A stretch of 64,000 nt of DNA. Source: JAFDWR01 sp038216655. Its GTDB lineage: Bacteria > Armatimonadota > Fimbriimonadia > Fimbriimonadales > Fimbriimonadaceae. Within the stretch, counting starts at the first letter, position 1. Each line of letters opens with the position of its first letter. Made by a program: the position numbers and the translations under genes. Positions 9,524 through 17,350 of the stretch are shown here, piece after piece. The stretch covers positions 13,209 through 77,208 of the forward strand of contig JBBQPZ010000016.1 of the NCBI GenBank assembly GCA_038216655.1, given 5' to 3'. The notes beneath the pieces were generated by a model. The model was not told where the DNA came from, searched no databases, and saw only the letters and a program-made list of their open reading frames with translations.

Positions 9524-9541
9524 CTGCACTACAATTCGGCT

Positions 9542-9902
9542 ATGCGCTGGCTTTGCCTGCCTTCCGTCAATGCCTTGGCCTCGGCTTCCTTGCCTCAGTC
9601 ACTTGATGCGCGGAACGGGAAGCGCGCATTTGCTCAACTCAAGCACCACCCTGAATGGGTCAATTCTCGAGAGGGCGAATTGCGGCAGACACCACTTCAT
9701 GTTGCTGCCGAGCGCGGGCACCCCGAGATCGTGCGCTGGTTGATCGCTCACGGGGGAGAACGTTAACGCGCGATGCTACAACGATTTCAGTCCCTTGCTT
9801 CTCGCGGCGGGCGGCAGATCGATCATCTCGATCCTCAAGAAGGACAGCGGGCTCCGGCCAATGGACCCGCCGGACCCCATTCATGACATCCAGCAGAGTT
9901 GA
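9542..9902 (+). pseudogene. Short ankyrin-repeat protein broken by a frameshift
   Basis: The first frame (9542-9766) encodes an ankyrin repeat (TPLHVAAERGHPEIVRWLIAHGG) and then stops. If one G is removed from the run of five G at about 9752-9756, the frame continues as ENVNARCYNDFSPLLLAAGG, the expected next ankyrin repeat, to a TGA at 9900-9902. The repaired product would be about 119 residues with two to three repeats. It starts 18 bases after the GH43 gene. Either the gene is inactive, or the extra base is a sequencing error, or slippage restores the frame. Ankyrin repeats mediate protein binding; no partner can be named. Confidence 0.7.
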
Positions 9903-9950
9903 GGTGGTTCCGCTGGTTACCGACAAGAGCATCGGCGCTCCCGGTGGGGT

Positions 9951-11294
9951 TCAGCCCTTGCCCGCGACGAGCGCCCAGATCATAAACGCCGCCGCCGCGG
10001 TCATCAGAAGCGCTGTCAAGATTCCGAAAGCGTTCGACCAGCGGCCGTTGCACCGCTCCCCCACGATCTTCCGGTTGTTGCAGACGAGCAGCAGGATTAC
10101 GATGAGAGGTGGGGCGGCAAGGCCATTCAAGACGGCTGAATACAGCAGGGCCTTGACCGGGCTTATCGCTTCGACAAAGTTGAGCAAGTAGCCGCCCAAG
10201 ATCACCAAGGCAATCACGCCGTAAAAGGCTCGAGCGCGGCGGAAGCGACGGTAGAGTCCATATCGCCAGTTGAAGGTCTCTGAGAGGGCGTATCCCACTG
10301 AGCCGGCTAGAGTCGGGATCGCCAATGCGCCTGTCCCGAGTATGCCAAGAGTGAAGAGCCAGTAAGCGGACTTACCCAACGGTAACAGCGCCTTTGCCGC
10401 ATCTTGCGCCGTTTCGATATGGGTGATGCCTCGGGCGTGGAGGGTCGAGGCGGTGCAGATGACGATGAAGAAGGTCACGCCCTGGGATGCGAGCATCCCA
10501 ATTAGAGTGTCGATTCGAAGGCGGCGCAACTCGTCGTTCGAAGCGGCCCTAATCCGCTTCCCCGGAGCCTTCGCGTTCCCCGCCCCGATCTCCTCCTCGA
10601 CTTCTTCACCGGCCTGCCAGAAGAACAGATAGGGCGAAATGGTTGTGCCAAGGAAGCCGACGATGGTCAGGATGAAGGCGGGGTCCTTCCTCCATGAGGG
10701 TATGAACAGGTTCTTGACGATCTGTCCCCACTCGTTATGGGCGGAAGGAAGGAACGCGGTCACCACGTAGGCCAAGAGCGCGAGACACAGGTACTTCAGG
10801 ATTCGAACGTAGATTCGGTAAGGAAGGAGGATCTGGAGCGCGACGATTCCAAGCGTCATCAGAGTCAGCCACATAAAGAAGGGCCCCTGAAACAGCATCT
10901 GGGCAGACGCGGCCATGACGTTGAGATCGGCATAGACATTGGTGACGTTCGCGCCAACCAACAGGAAGAGCGACATGTACAGGACCCATCGTGGATAGTG
11001 CCCCTTAATCGCGGCGGCGAGGCCGCGTCCGGTAACGACGCCGACCCGCCCGCACATCTCCTGAACCGCGATCATGAGCGGGATGCAGATTGGGACGAGC
11101 CAGAGGAGTTGATATCCGAACTGGGCTCCCGCGACCGAGTACGTGCCGATCCCGGATGGGTCGTCGTCCGCGGCACCGGTGATCAGTCCGGGCCCGACCG
11201 ATCGCGACCATGGCTTAGGGGCCTCTCCCTTTGAAGCCTGTTGCGCCCGTGAGAGATTTTCGCGATCCTCATTTTCGGACGGTCTGTGCGCCAT
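9951..11294 (-). CDS. NRAMP-family metal transporter with non-canonical metal site
   Basis: A 447-residue inner-membrane protein with about 11 transmembrane helices and the SLC11/NRAMP fold. The first unwound helix carries DDDPSG (43-48) where manganese/iron transporters have DPGN. The sixth helix carries GTTISPYLFF (216-225) where they have an AxxMPH-type motif. The asparagine and methionine that select transition metals are therefore missing. These changes resemble the NRAMP-related magnesium transporters (NRMT), so Mg2+ may be the substrate; that is inference. It is cut off from its neighbours by strand on the left and lies 33 bases downstream of the UBP zinc-finger gene on the same strand. 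Confidence 0.85.
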   Translation of the reverse strand: MAHRPSENEDRENLSRAQQASKGEAPKPWSRSVGPGLITGAADDDPSGIGTYSVAGAQFGYQLLWLVPICIPLMIAVQEMCGRVGVVTGRGLAAAIKGHYPRWVLYMSLFLLVGANVTNVYADLNVMAASAQMLFQGPFFMWLTLMTLGIVALQILLPYRIYVRILKYLCLALLAYVVTAFLPSAHNEWGQIVKNLFIPSWRKDPAFILTIVGFLGTTISPYLFFWQAGEEVEEEIGAGNAKAPGKRIRAASNDELRRLRIDTLIGMLASQGVTFFIVICTASTLHARGITHIETAQDAAKALLPLGKSAYWLFTLGILGTGALAIPTLAGSVGYALSETFNWRYGLYRRFRRARAFYGVIALVILGGYLLNFVEAISPVKALLYSAVLNGLAAPPLIVILLLVCNNRKIVGERCNGRWSNAFGILTALLMTAAAAFMIWALVAGKG

Positions 11295-11327
11295 GGTTTG
11301 AGTCTAGCACACCCTCCTGCTCCAGGC

Positions 11328-11597
11328 TCAGTAACTCGCCGTCTGGTCGTCGACGTAGCAGTACACCCATCGCTCGCCGGGTTCGGCTGACGAGGCGACG
11401 GGATGAGCCTCTTCCTTCGCATGGCGGCTCGAATGGCGGTTGGGCGAGGAGTCGCAGCAGAGGGTCACGCCACACGTTTGACAGGTTCGCAGGTGAACCC
11501 AGCGAGACCCGATATTGACGCACTCTTCACATTCGTGGGCTTTGGCTGTTTTGATCTCAGTCAAAGCGGCGATGTGAGCGCAGGTTTCCAACGACAT
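11328..11597 (-). CDS. Stand-alone UBP-type zinc-finger protein
   Basis: An 89-residue protein that is almost entirely one UBP-type zinc finger. Candidate zinc ligands are Cys6/His8, Cys23/Cys26, Cys39/Cys42, Cys47 and His55/His59/His65, in the family spacing. In eukaryotes this domain binds the free C-terminus of ubiquitin. Small bacterial versions are common in several phyla, but their ligand is not known. Its stop lies 33 bases from the NRAMP start, and it begins 3 bases after the stop of the proline iminopeptidase gene, so the three genes 12599-9951 may form one transcript. Confidence 0.82.
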   Translation of the reverse strand: MSLETCAHIAALTEIKTAKAHECEECVNIGSRWVHLRTCQTCGVTLCCDSSPNRHSSRHAKEEAHPVASSAEPGERWVYCYVDDQTASY

Positions 11598-11600
11598 ACC

Positions 11601-12599
11601 CTAGTTTCCACCGAACGGGTCCGTTTGCGCAGGGGCTAAGGCGAGGAATTTGTCGGTGGCCCGCACGAGTTCAGGGTCGATGCCGTCGTTCCCGCCGTGC
11701 CCAGCACTCTCGACGATGCGCAGCTCCGAGTTTGGCCAGAGCTTGTGGAGGTCCCAGGCGTTTTCGATCGGGCTTTGGAAGTCGAACTGTCCATTGACGA
11801 GGACCGAAGGAATTGCGGCAAGCATCGGGGCCTTGCGGAGGAGAATTCCGTCTTCAAGCCATAGGTTGTTCGAGACAAAGTGCGTGACGATGCGGGCGAA
11901 GGCGTAGGCGAAGTCGGGGACTTGAAATCTCGGGCTCAAACCGGTCGTCGGCGGCCAAGAGGGAGTCGCCGACTCCCAGAGGCACCATGCCGCGGCCGCC
12001 GACGCACGAACCTGGGGATTGGGGTCTTCGAGCAAGCGCGAATAGCTCTCGACGACATTCTCGTTCCTCATCGACTCCGGCAGGGAGGCAACGAGCCGAT
12101 CCCACTCAGCGGGAAACAACTTGCGGAGTCCGCCGCGGAAGAGCCAATCCAGATCGGTGTGCTGACCAGTACTGACGCCAAACAGCACCATCTCGCTCAC
12201 CCGGGCCGGATGGCTCTCGGCATATGCAAGCGCCAGGGTGCTCCCCCAGGAGCCACCCAGAACAAGCCACCGCTCGATTCCGAGGAGCGTCCGGAGGCGC
12301 TCGATGTCTTCGACGAGATTCTCGGTGCGATTCTCTCGAAGATTGGTTTCGAAATCGCGCGCGGCAGGAAGGCTTCTCCCGCAGTTCCGCTGATCGAACA
12401 GGACGACTCGGTATCGTGCGGGGTCGAAAAGCCGACGATTCCAGGCCGTACATCCCGATCCAGGGCCACCATGGAGCACGACCGCGGGCTTACCCGCCGG
12501 ATTACCGCACTCCTCCCAATAGATCTGGTCCTGACCGGTCTTGAGCATCCCGGTGCGGTGTGGCTCTAACGGCGGATGTAGCGGCATGACGATATCCAT
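11601..12599 (-). CDS. pip: Proline iminopeptidase (peptidase family S33)
   Basis: A 332-residue alpha/beta hydrolase. The oxyanion-hole motif HGGPG is at 43-47 and the nucleophile elbow GGSWGS at 115-120 gives Ser117. The Asp in NGQFDFQSP and the His in SAGHGG near the C-terminus complete the triad. GGSWGSTLALAYAESHP is typical of prolyl aminopeptidases, which release N-terminal proline from peptides in the cytoplasm. Length is normal (about 310-330). No signal peptide. The ATG at 12599 is followed by MDIVMPLHPPLEPHRTG, so the start could also be Met5. It leads a likely three-gene unit with the zinc-finger and NRAMP genes. Confidence 0.9.
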   Translation of the reverse strand: MDIVMPLHPPLEPHRTGMLKTGQDQIYWEECGNPAGKPAVVLHGGPGSGCTAWNRRLFDPARYRVVLFDQRNCGRSLPAARDFETNLRENRTENLVEDIERLRTLLGIERWLVLGGSWGSTLALAYAESHPARVSEMVLFGVSTGQHTDLDWLFRGGLRKLFPAEWDRLVASLPESMRNENVVESYSRLLEDPNPQVRASAAAAWCLWESATPSWPPTTGLSPRFQVPDFAYAFARIVTHFVSNNLWLEDGILLRKAPMLAAIPSVLVNGQFDFQSPIENAWDLHKLWPNSELRIVESAGHGGNDGIDPELVRATDKFLALAPAQTDPFGGN

Positions 12600-12693
12600 A
12601 TTGAGCGCTCGCGCCGCGAAGTGTCCTCAAATCAACTGACACGAAAATGCGCGCTTGCGCCTTGCGCGAATCTAGCGCACCATAAGGGTAGCC

Positions 12694-13164
12694 ATGATCA
12701 AAGCCCTTTCTATGGCGGAAATCGACGAGATGGTGCTTAGCAGCAAGTTTGCCCGGCTCGGATGCCATATCGCGGGCGAGACCTACGTTGTCCCCATCAG
12801 TTACGCCCTCGACGGCGAGCGTCTCCTGGGGCAGACGACCCTTGGCAAAAAGATCGAGATGATGCGTCAGAACCCAGACGTGTGCGTCGAGATCGACGAA
12901 ATCACGGATCTCACCAACTGGCGAAGCGTAATCCTCCGGTGTCGGTATGAAGAGTTGCAGGGTACGGACGCCGCCCTTGCGGAAGGCTTGCTGATCGACA
13001 AGTACGGCCCGATCTTCCAGGACCAGCCAAGCGGTCCCCGGCGCGGTCGCGAGATCACTCCTCCCCGCTTGGACGGACACCCGGACGCGTTGGTCGTCTA
13101 CGCGCTCCACGTCACCGAGAGATCGGGCCGTTCGGAAGGCAGTCTCTTCACCGCGAAAGGATAG
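12694..13164 (+). CDS. Pyridoxamine 5'-phosphate oxidase-family (FMN split-barrel) protein
   Basis: A 156-residue cytoplasmic protein with the flavin split-barrel pattern: an N-terminal helix (MAEIDEMVLS), then FARLGCHIAGETYVVPISYAL and GQTTLGKKIEMMRQNPDVCVEID, the segment where this family binds the flavin phosphate. Such proteins usually reduce or bind flavins or F420 and serve in redox stress; they rarely make vitamin B6. It ends 3 bases before the PfkB-kinase gene and is likely co-transcribed with it. The same pairing occurs in hypoxia or universal-stress clusters of other bacteria, which fits the genes downstream. Confidence 0.85.
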   Translation: MIKALSMAEIDEMVLSSKFARLGCHIAGETYVVPISYALDGERLLGQTTLGKKIEMMRQNPDVCVEIDEITDLTNWRSVILRCRYEELQGTDAALAEGLLIDKYGPIFQDQPSGPRRGREITPPRLDGHPDALVVYALHVTERSGRSEGSLFTAKG

Positions 13165-13167
13165 TGC

Positions 13168-14121
13168 TTGATTCTTACGATCACTCCCAATCCCAGCGTC
13201 GACCACGCCCTGTTTGTCGATCAGATTCGGGTCGGGCGGACCAATCGAGCCGTATCGGTCGAGCGGGACGCCGGGGGCAAGGGGATCAACATCTCCCGGG
13301 TGCTGGTGGGGTTGGAGGAGACGACCCTTGCCACGGGGTTTCTTGGCGGAGGCACCGGCGCATACGTTCGGCACACCCTCGATCACGAAAACGTGCCGCA
13401 TGAGTTCGTCGCGATTCGGGGGGAGACGCGGATCAATTTCGAGGTGGAGGATGGCTCGGGCGGCCCTCCTACTTGCTTTAACGAACCTGGCCCCCAGATC
13501 TCGGACTCGGAGCTTCGATCGCTCGTCGGGCACGTGGAACGGCACCTGCCAGGAGCGGAGTGGCTCGTCTTGGCGGGTTCTCTGCCGCCGGGCGTGCCGA
13601 CCGACCTCTTCCGGCGATTGGGCAAGCTGGCTCGCGACACTGGGGTCCGCTTCGCCGTCGACGCCGATGGCGAGGTTCTCCGCATGGCCCTCGCCGCGGG
13701 GGCGAGCTTTCTCAAGCCGAACGAAGAGGAGGCCGCCCGCTTACTTGGCGTCCAAGTCGCGAGTGAAGCAGAGGCGATAGAAGCTGTCGGCAAGCTCCGA
13801 ACCCTGCAGCTTCAAGGTGGCTCCCAGGCAAACGCGGTCGCCGTGATCAGCCGCGGTGCGGCGGGCGCGGTGATGGCGGATGCGGCGGGCACCTGGATTG
13901 GGCGGGCCCCGAAGATCGTTGTACGAAGTACCGTCGGGAGCGGCGACACCATGGTGGCAGCGATGCTCACCGCCCTGAGCAAGGGAATGACCACCGAGAT
14001 TGCCCTCCAGCATGGCCTCGCGGCGGGGGCCGCAACTGCGGAGATTCGCGGAGGAGGTCTCGCCCGGCGTTCCGATGTGGAACGGCTCCAAGAACAGGCA
14101 GTCGTCGCAAGAATCGTCTAG
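13168..14121 (+). CDS. PfkB-family sugar-phosphate kinase (1-phosphofructokinase/tagatose-6-P kinase type)
   Basis: A 317-residue ribokinase-fold kinase. The start is a TTG three bases after the previous stop, because MILTITPNPSVDHALFVD is the family's N-terminus. It has GGKGIN (36-41) at the sugar-phosphate site and GSGDTMVA with catalytic-base Asp260. The sequence best fits the 1-phosphofructokinase, tagatose-6-phosphate kinase and PfkB 6-phosphofructokinase group. It would add a second phosphate from ATP to a hexose phosphate in glycolysis. No PTS fructose genes are near, which argues against a dedicated FruK. Tight coupling with the flavin protein and the stress genes that follow suggests a fermentation or stress role. 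Confidence 0.87.
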   Translation: MILTITPNPSVDHALFVDQIRVGRTNRAVSVERDAGGKGINISRVLVGLEETTLATGFLGGGTGAYVRHTLDHENVPHEFVAIRGETRINFEVEDGSGGPPTCFNEPGPQISDSELRSLVGHVERHLPGAEWLVLAGSLPPGVPTDLFRRLGKLARDTGVRFAVDADGEVLRMALAAGASFLKPNEEEAARLLGVQVASEAEAIEAVGKLRTLQLQGGSQANAVAVISRGAAGAVMADAAGTWIGRAPKIVVRSTVGSGDTMVAAMLTALSKGMTTEIALQHGLAAGAATAEIRGGGLARRSDVERLQEQAVVARIV

Positions 14122-14130
14122 GTTTAGCGG

Positions 14131-14211
14131 CTATATCTTGATATATACATGAAATTGTATTGATAATTTAGCGCAAAGTAACACCATCCGCGCAAATTGC
14201 TGAGCACAATT
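14131..14211 (+). promoter_or_regulatory. AT-rich upstream region with two palindromes before the HTH-PAS gene
   Basis: This stretch is far richer in A+T than its surroundings. It contains a perfect inverted repeat TATATC-TT-GATATA (14132-14145) and a second, 17-base operator-like palindrome with AATTG/CAATT arms (14195-14211) that ends 23 bases before the ATG at 14235. It probably carries the promoter and an operator of the HTH-PAS gene. No unambiguous -35/-10 pair could be chosen. Confidence 0.4.
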
Positions 14212-14234
14212 GGACGAAATCGCTACTACAATTG

Positions 14235-14879
14235 ATGGGTATGGCGATCAGGTTGACCAAGCGACAACTGGCGGTCTTCGAGTTGCTTGGCGGCGGGCTT
14301 TCGCCCCGCGAAGTTTCCTTCAAGCTTAAGATCCCGGAGGCGGAGGTCACCGAGGTCTGGAGCGAGATCGCGATCCGAATTCAATCCTCTGAGGCGGTCT
14401 CCATTGCCGACTTCGGACGGGTGGCGACGTACGATCGAATTGAGCGGCAGCGCCTTGAGGCGGAGCTTTGGGCGAGCGAAGCCCGATTGACCGCCCTCAT
14501 GGATACCGCGCCGGAGGCGGTGTTCCTCATCGACGGGCGCAGCGGGAGAATCCTCAAGGTGAACAACCGTGCGCTGCTGCTCTTGGGATACAGCCCGCGG
14601 GAGCTCCTGCATCAGCCGATGGAGATGCTTCTCGCCGAGAACCTTCGAACCAAGCACGTCGGGCTGCGCAACGGGTTCCTCGCCAGCGTACGCAAGCGCG
14701 AGATGGGTTACCATCCGCCGATTTTGGCCCTCACGAAGAGCGGCCAGATGATCGAACTTGACATCGCCCTAACCGCAACGGCTTCGACCGACGACGTAAT
14801 GGTCGTGTGCAATCCGGTCGGAGCTTCGCCCAAGGCGCTGGCCGAGCACGGCGAAAACGAGCGCCAAGCCGGAACCTAG
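14235..14879 (+). CDS. Regulator with N-terminal LuxR-type HTH and C-terminal PAS domain
   Basis: A 214-residue cytoplasmic protein. Residues 1-60 resemble a GerE/LuxR helix-turn-helix (LTKRQLAVFELLGGGLSPREVSFKLKI), then a helical linker and a PAS domain (about 85-190, beginning LTALMDTAPEAVFLIDGRSG). This is the reverse of the usual order, in which the HTH is at the C-terminus. A TTG (14232), the ATG used here and an ATG at 14241 are all possible starts. A second protein with the same layout lies at 16634-17350. Between them are a universal stress protein and an Hsp20, so both are likely stress sensors and transcription factors. Its end overlaps the convergent USP gene by 4 bases. Confidence 0.75.
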   Translation: MGMAIRLTKRQLAVFELLGGGLSPREVSFKLKIPEAEVTEVWSEIAIRIQSSEAVSIADFGRVATYDRIERQRLEAELWASEARLTALMDTAPEAVFLIDGRSGRILKVNNRALLLLGYSPRELLHQPMEMLLAENLRTKHVGLRNGFLASVRKREMGYHPPILALTKSGQMIELDIALTATASTDDVMVVCNPVGASPKALAEHGENERQAGT

Positions 14880-15769
14880 GTTCGCCGATCGGTTCGCAAC
14901 ACGAACACTGAGTACGGCTCGGCAACGACTTGATGAAGCGAGGTGCTCCCAATGAACAAGCGGTGGACAAAGCCGTGACCCTGCGCGCCGATGAGCAGGA
15001 GGTCAGCCTGCATTTCGCTCATGGCCTCCTCGATCGCCTTGTGCGTCGTGTTGAACCTCACGCTGGACGAGGCTAAGTAGCCCGCTTCAATGAGGCGCGC
15101 CACCACCCGCGCGTTCTGAGTCTCCGCTTCCTCCCTTAGGATGTGCTCCAGCGGAGATCCCAACCGCTCGACGTGTTCGTGCGGATGTCCTTCGTAGTCG
15201 TCCAGGTTCAGAGCCGTTACGACGTGGATGGATTCAATTCCCTTTGCCTTCATCTGGATGAAGCGGTCGATCGCGTGATTGGCGTAGAGCGAATGATCGG
15301 TCGCGAGCACCGCATGAATCGGCCCCTCTGCATCCACGGCACCCTTGGAGATGAGGATGGACTGATGTGCCCCGATCGTGAGGCCGCGGCTGACGCTTCC
15401 AAGGAAGAGGCTACCGAGGGCGCTCTTCCGATCGGCATGGACGACAATGACCGCGGCATCGACCTCGTCGGCATATTCCATCATCGCGGGTCCGGCGGCA
15501 CCGTTGAGCAGCACCTTCACCGCCTTCAGGTTGAGTCTTTCCGCCACCTGCGCGGATTCGGCGAGAGCTTGGCGCCCAATGCACTCAAAATTCTGCAGCA
15601 GATCCGCACCGTAGGTGGGGCTGACCGGGGTGCCGTACGCGAGCATGCTGAAGGTGAGATCGATCGAATTGGCAAGGGTCAATTCGGTCGATTCAAACTT
15701 CATTCTTGCGAGCAGGTCCAAAGAGGGTCGATAGCTACCTTCGACGTCAACTCCGAGTAGGACTTTCAC
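14876..15769 (-). CDS. Tandem-domain universal stress protein
   Basis: A 297-residue protein made of two UspA domains. The first (1-140) ends with a degenerate phosphate loop region (LGSLFLGSVSRGL). The second (about 150-295) has the fuller ATP-type motif GAQGHG(x)nGS in IGAQGHGFVHRLFIGSTS. USPs bind ATP or other ligands and support survival under starvation, hypoxia and oxidative stress; the partner here is unknown. It is transcribed on the minus strand with the Hsp20 gene upstream. A long inverted repeat sits in the 341-base gap between them, 86 bases upstream of this start, where it could act as a leader structure. Confidence 0.87.
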   Translation of the reverse strand: MKVLLGVDVEGSYRPSLDLLARMKFESTELTLANSIDLTFSMLAYGTPVSPTYGADLLQNFECIGRQALAESAQVAERLNLKAVKVLLNGAAGPAMMEYADEVDAAVIVVHADRKSALGSLFLGSVSRGLTIGAHQSILISKGAVDAEGPIHAVLATDHSLYANHAIDRFIQMKAKGIESIHVVTALNLDDYEGHPHEHVERLGSPLEHILREEAETQNARVVARLIEAGYLASSSVRFNTTHKAIEEAMSEMQADLLLIGAQGHGFVHRLFIGSTSLHQVVAEPYSVFVLRTDRRT

Positions 15770-15854
15770 GAACTATGTCTCCTTAACCGGCAGAGCGGGT
15801 TCCTCGCACATTCCTGGCAAGGCGGGGTGTTTTCCAAGCGCGGGGCAGAGGTCA

Positions 15855-15962
15855 CTTCAATCGCATCTATCGGCCCGACCGCCGAAGGCCAATATGGCAC
15901 TTGGGCGAGGATGGAGAGCTCCTCTATGTACGGACGGCACGGGCCGATAGATGCGATCGAAG
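15855..15962. repeat. Inverted repeat with 23-base arms between Hsp20 and USP genes
   Basis: The arms 15855-15877 and 15940-15962 pair at 22 of 23 positions, including a perfect 17-bp core (15861-15877 with 15940-15956) of the form CGCATCTATCGGCCC. The 62-base loop holds a smaller GCC/GGC hairpin near 15888. The whole makes a large stem-loop with no T-run. It lies in a 341-base gap (15770-16110) where no gene is supported. The rest of that gap, from 15963 to 16110, shows nothing recognisable. Confidence 0.7.
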
Positions 15963-16110
15963 CGGACTTCTTCTTCTTGAGTGATGGGTTCTGGTTTGGT
16001 GATTCTCGCCGCAGAATTCCGTGGACGGGCGGGCCAGTTTTCCGAGGAGAAGGGGACGGGGAAAAGCTTGGCACTTTCGGCATCCTTAGCTCCGGATCAA
16101 AGACTTTCCC

Positions 16111-16434
16111 TTAGCCCGCTGGCACGGCCTTCTCCAACGGCTTTCGGGGAACTCGAACCTTTAAGACACCTCGCCGGTATTTGGCCGTCATGCTGTCGAT
16201 CTGGGCGTTGTCCGGCATGGTGATCAGGCACCGAAATTCGCCGAACGGACGGTTGAGAATCGAGAATTCCTCGGCGTCCTCCTGGTCATGATCAAAGTCG
16301 CGCAAAACTGAAATCTCCACGTCGGGCCCGTTCCGGAGGATGGAGATTTCATCCTCGTCGACTCCCGGCATATCGATCCAAATAAGAATCTCCTTGGATG
16401 TCTCCCGAACGTCATGAGGGGCTTGCCAGGTCAT
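16111..16434 (-). CDS. Small heat-shock protein (Hsp20/alpha-crystallin)
   Basis: A 107-residue chaperone. An ATG at 16470 is possible, but the ATG at 16434 is preceded at the right distance by a strong AGGAG ribosome site, so it is preferred. The alpha-crystallin domain runs from VRETSKEILIWIDMPGVDEDEI to the end, with the family beta-strand motif RRGVLKVRVP. The N-terminal arm is very short and the C-terminal tail lacks a clear IxI/V motif, which may limit oligomer size. It holds unfolding proteins in the cytoplasm under stress. The gene is divergent from the HTH-PAS gene at 16634, with 199 bases between them for promoters. Confidence 0.85.
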   Translation of the reverse strand: MTWQAPHDVRETSKEILIWIDMPGVDEDEISILRNGPDVEISVLRDFDHDQEDAEEFSILNRPFGEFRCLITMPDNAQIDSMTAKYRRGVLKVRVPRKPLEKAVPAG

Positions 16435-16633
16435 GGCTTTGCTCCTAAGGAGTTCGTAAACCTCAAACACGGAAAGAACCCACCCTCATCTTGTTGCATC
16501 GCTTCCTCAATCAATGTGTAATCCCGCAGTAAGAAGTTTGAGTTGGAAGTTCAACTCGTGCCAGTCGCGACTTCCGAGTCAACGCTTCCCTGTCAGGATT
16601 TCTAATGACATTGGAACCCACGGAACGGCTATC

Positions 16634-17350
16634 ATGGAAGTTGTGGAGCAATCTGGAAGGCGGTCAGGACCCGACATCCGCGACTCGTTATCACCGCGCG
16701 AGCATCAGCTTCTGACCCTCGCTGAGCAGGGATTTACGGATCATGCGATCGCGACGAAACTCGGGATCAGTCTCGCCACCGTCGGCACCTATTGGGGGCG
16801 CATCCGAATTAAGTTCGGACCGCTGAGCCGAACAGAGCTGGTGGCCAACTACCTTAAGGAAGAAGCTTCAAAAGCCGTCGCCATCCTGCGAGACGATAAC
16901 GAGCGATTGGTCAATGAGGTCACGGAGTACGCCAAGACCGCCGAGATCTTGCGCAAGGGCGTCGAATTGTTCCGTGGCTTAATCGAGGCCGCGCCCGATG
17001 CGATCCTGCTTGCCACCGACGGTGGCCTGATCGAGCTCGCGAACAGCCAGGCGGCGGAGATGTTTGGCTACTCGGCCGAAGAGCTTCATGGGATGTCGAT
17101 AGAAGGTCTCGTGCCGGAACGGTATCGGTCGGGACACATCGACCTTCGCGAGGCGTACCATCAGAATCCGGTCAAGCGGCGCATGGACGCCCATCTGGCC
17201 ACGTTCGCCGTCCGAAAGGATGGCTCTGAATTCCGGATGGCAACCGCCCTCAGCGCCGTCGAGACCCCCACCGGCTTGCTGATCACCTGCATTATTCGTG
17301 ATCTCTCCGACTTACTCGAGGCCAAGGCATCCGGACCCGCCGAAGGTTAA
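16634..17350 (+). CDS. Second regulator with N-terminal LuxR-type HTH and C-terminal PAS domain
   Basis: A 238-residue protein from the ATG at 16634; the frame is open back to 16514 but the extra residues look non-coding. The HTH is stronger than in its paralogue: LSPREHQLLTLAEQGFTDHAIATKLGISLATVGTYWGRIRIKFG is close to the GerE consensus. A helical linker of about 45 residues, probably a coiled coil, leads to a PAS domain (about 120-230, FRGLIEAAPDAILLATDGG). No receiver or kinase domain is present, so the PAS domain itself is the sensor. It is divergent from Hsp20 and overlaps the convergent gltB remnant by 4 bases. It most likely controls the Hsp20/USP genes. Confidence 0.8.
   Translation: MEVVEQSGRRSGPDIRDSLSPREHQLLTLAEQGFTDHAIATKLGISLATVGTYWGRIRIKFGPLSRTELVANYLKEEASKAVAILRDDNERLVNEVTEYAKTAEILRKGVELFRGLIEAAPDAILLATDGGLIELANSQAAEMFGYSAEELHGMSIEGLVPERYRSGHIDLREAYHQNPVKRRMDAHLATFAVRKDGSEFRMATALSAVETPTGLLITCIIRDLSDLLEAKASGPAEG

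Noticed and set aside
12502..13545. 347-codon frame on the minus strand
   Set aside because: It spans two clear plus-strand genes (PNPOx and PfkB) and shows no domain.
15827..16114. 95-codon frame across the inverted repeat, and an opposing 105-codon frame
   Set aside because: Both are created by the palindromic DNA; the shared peptide phrase IASIGP on both strands comes from the repeat and not from coding selection.
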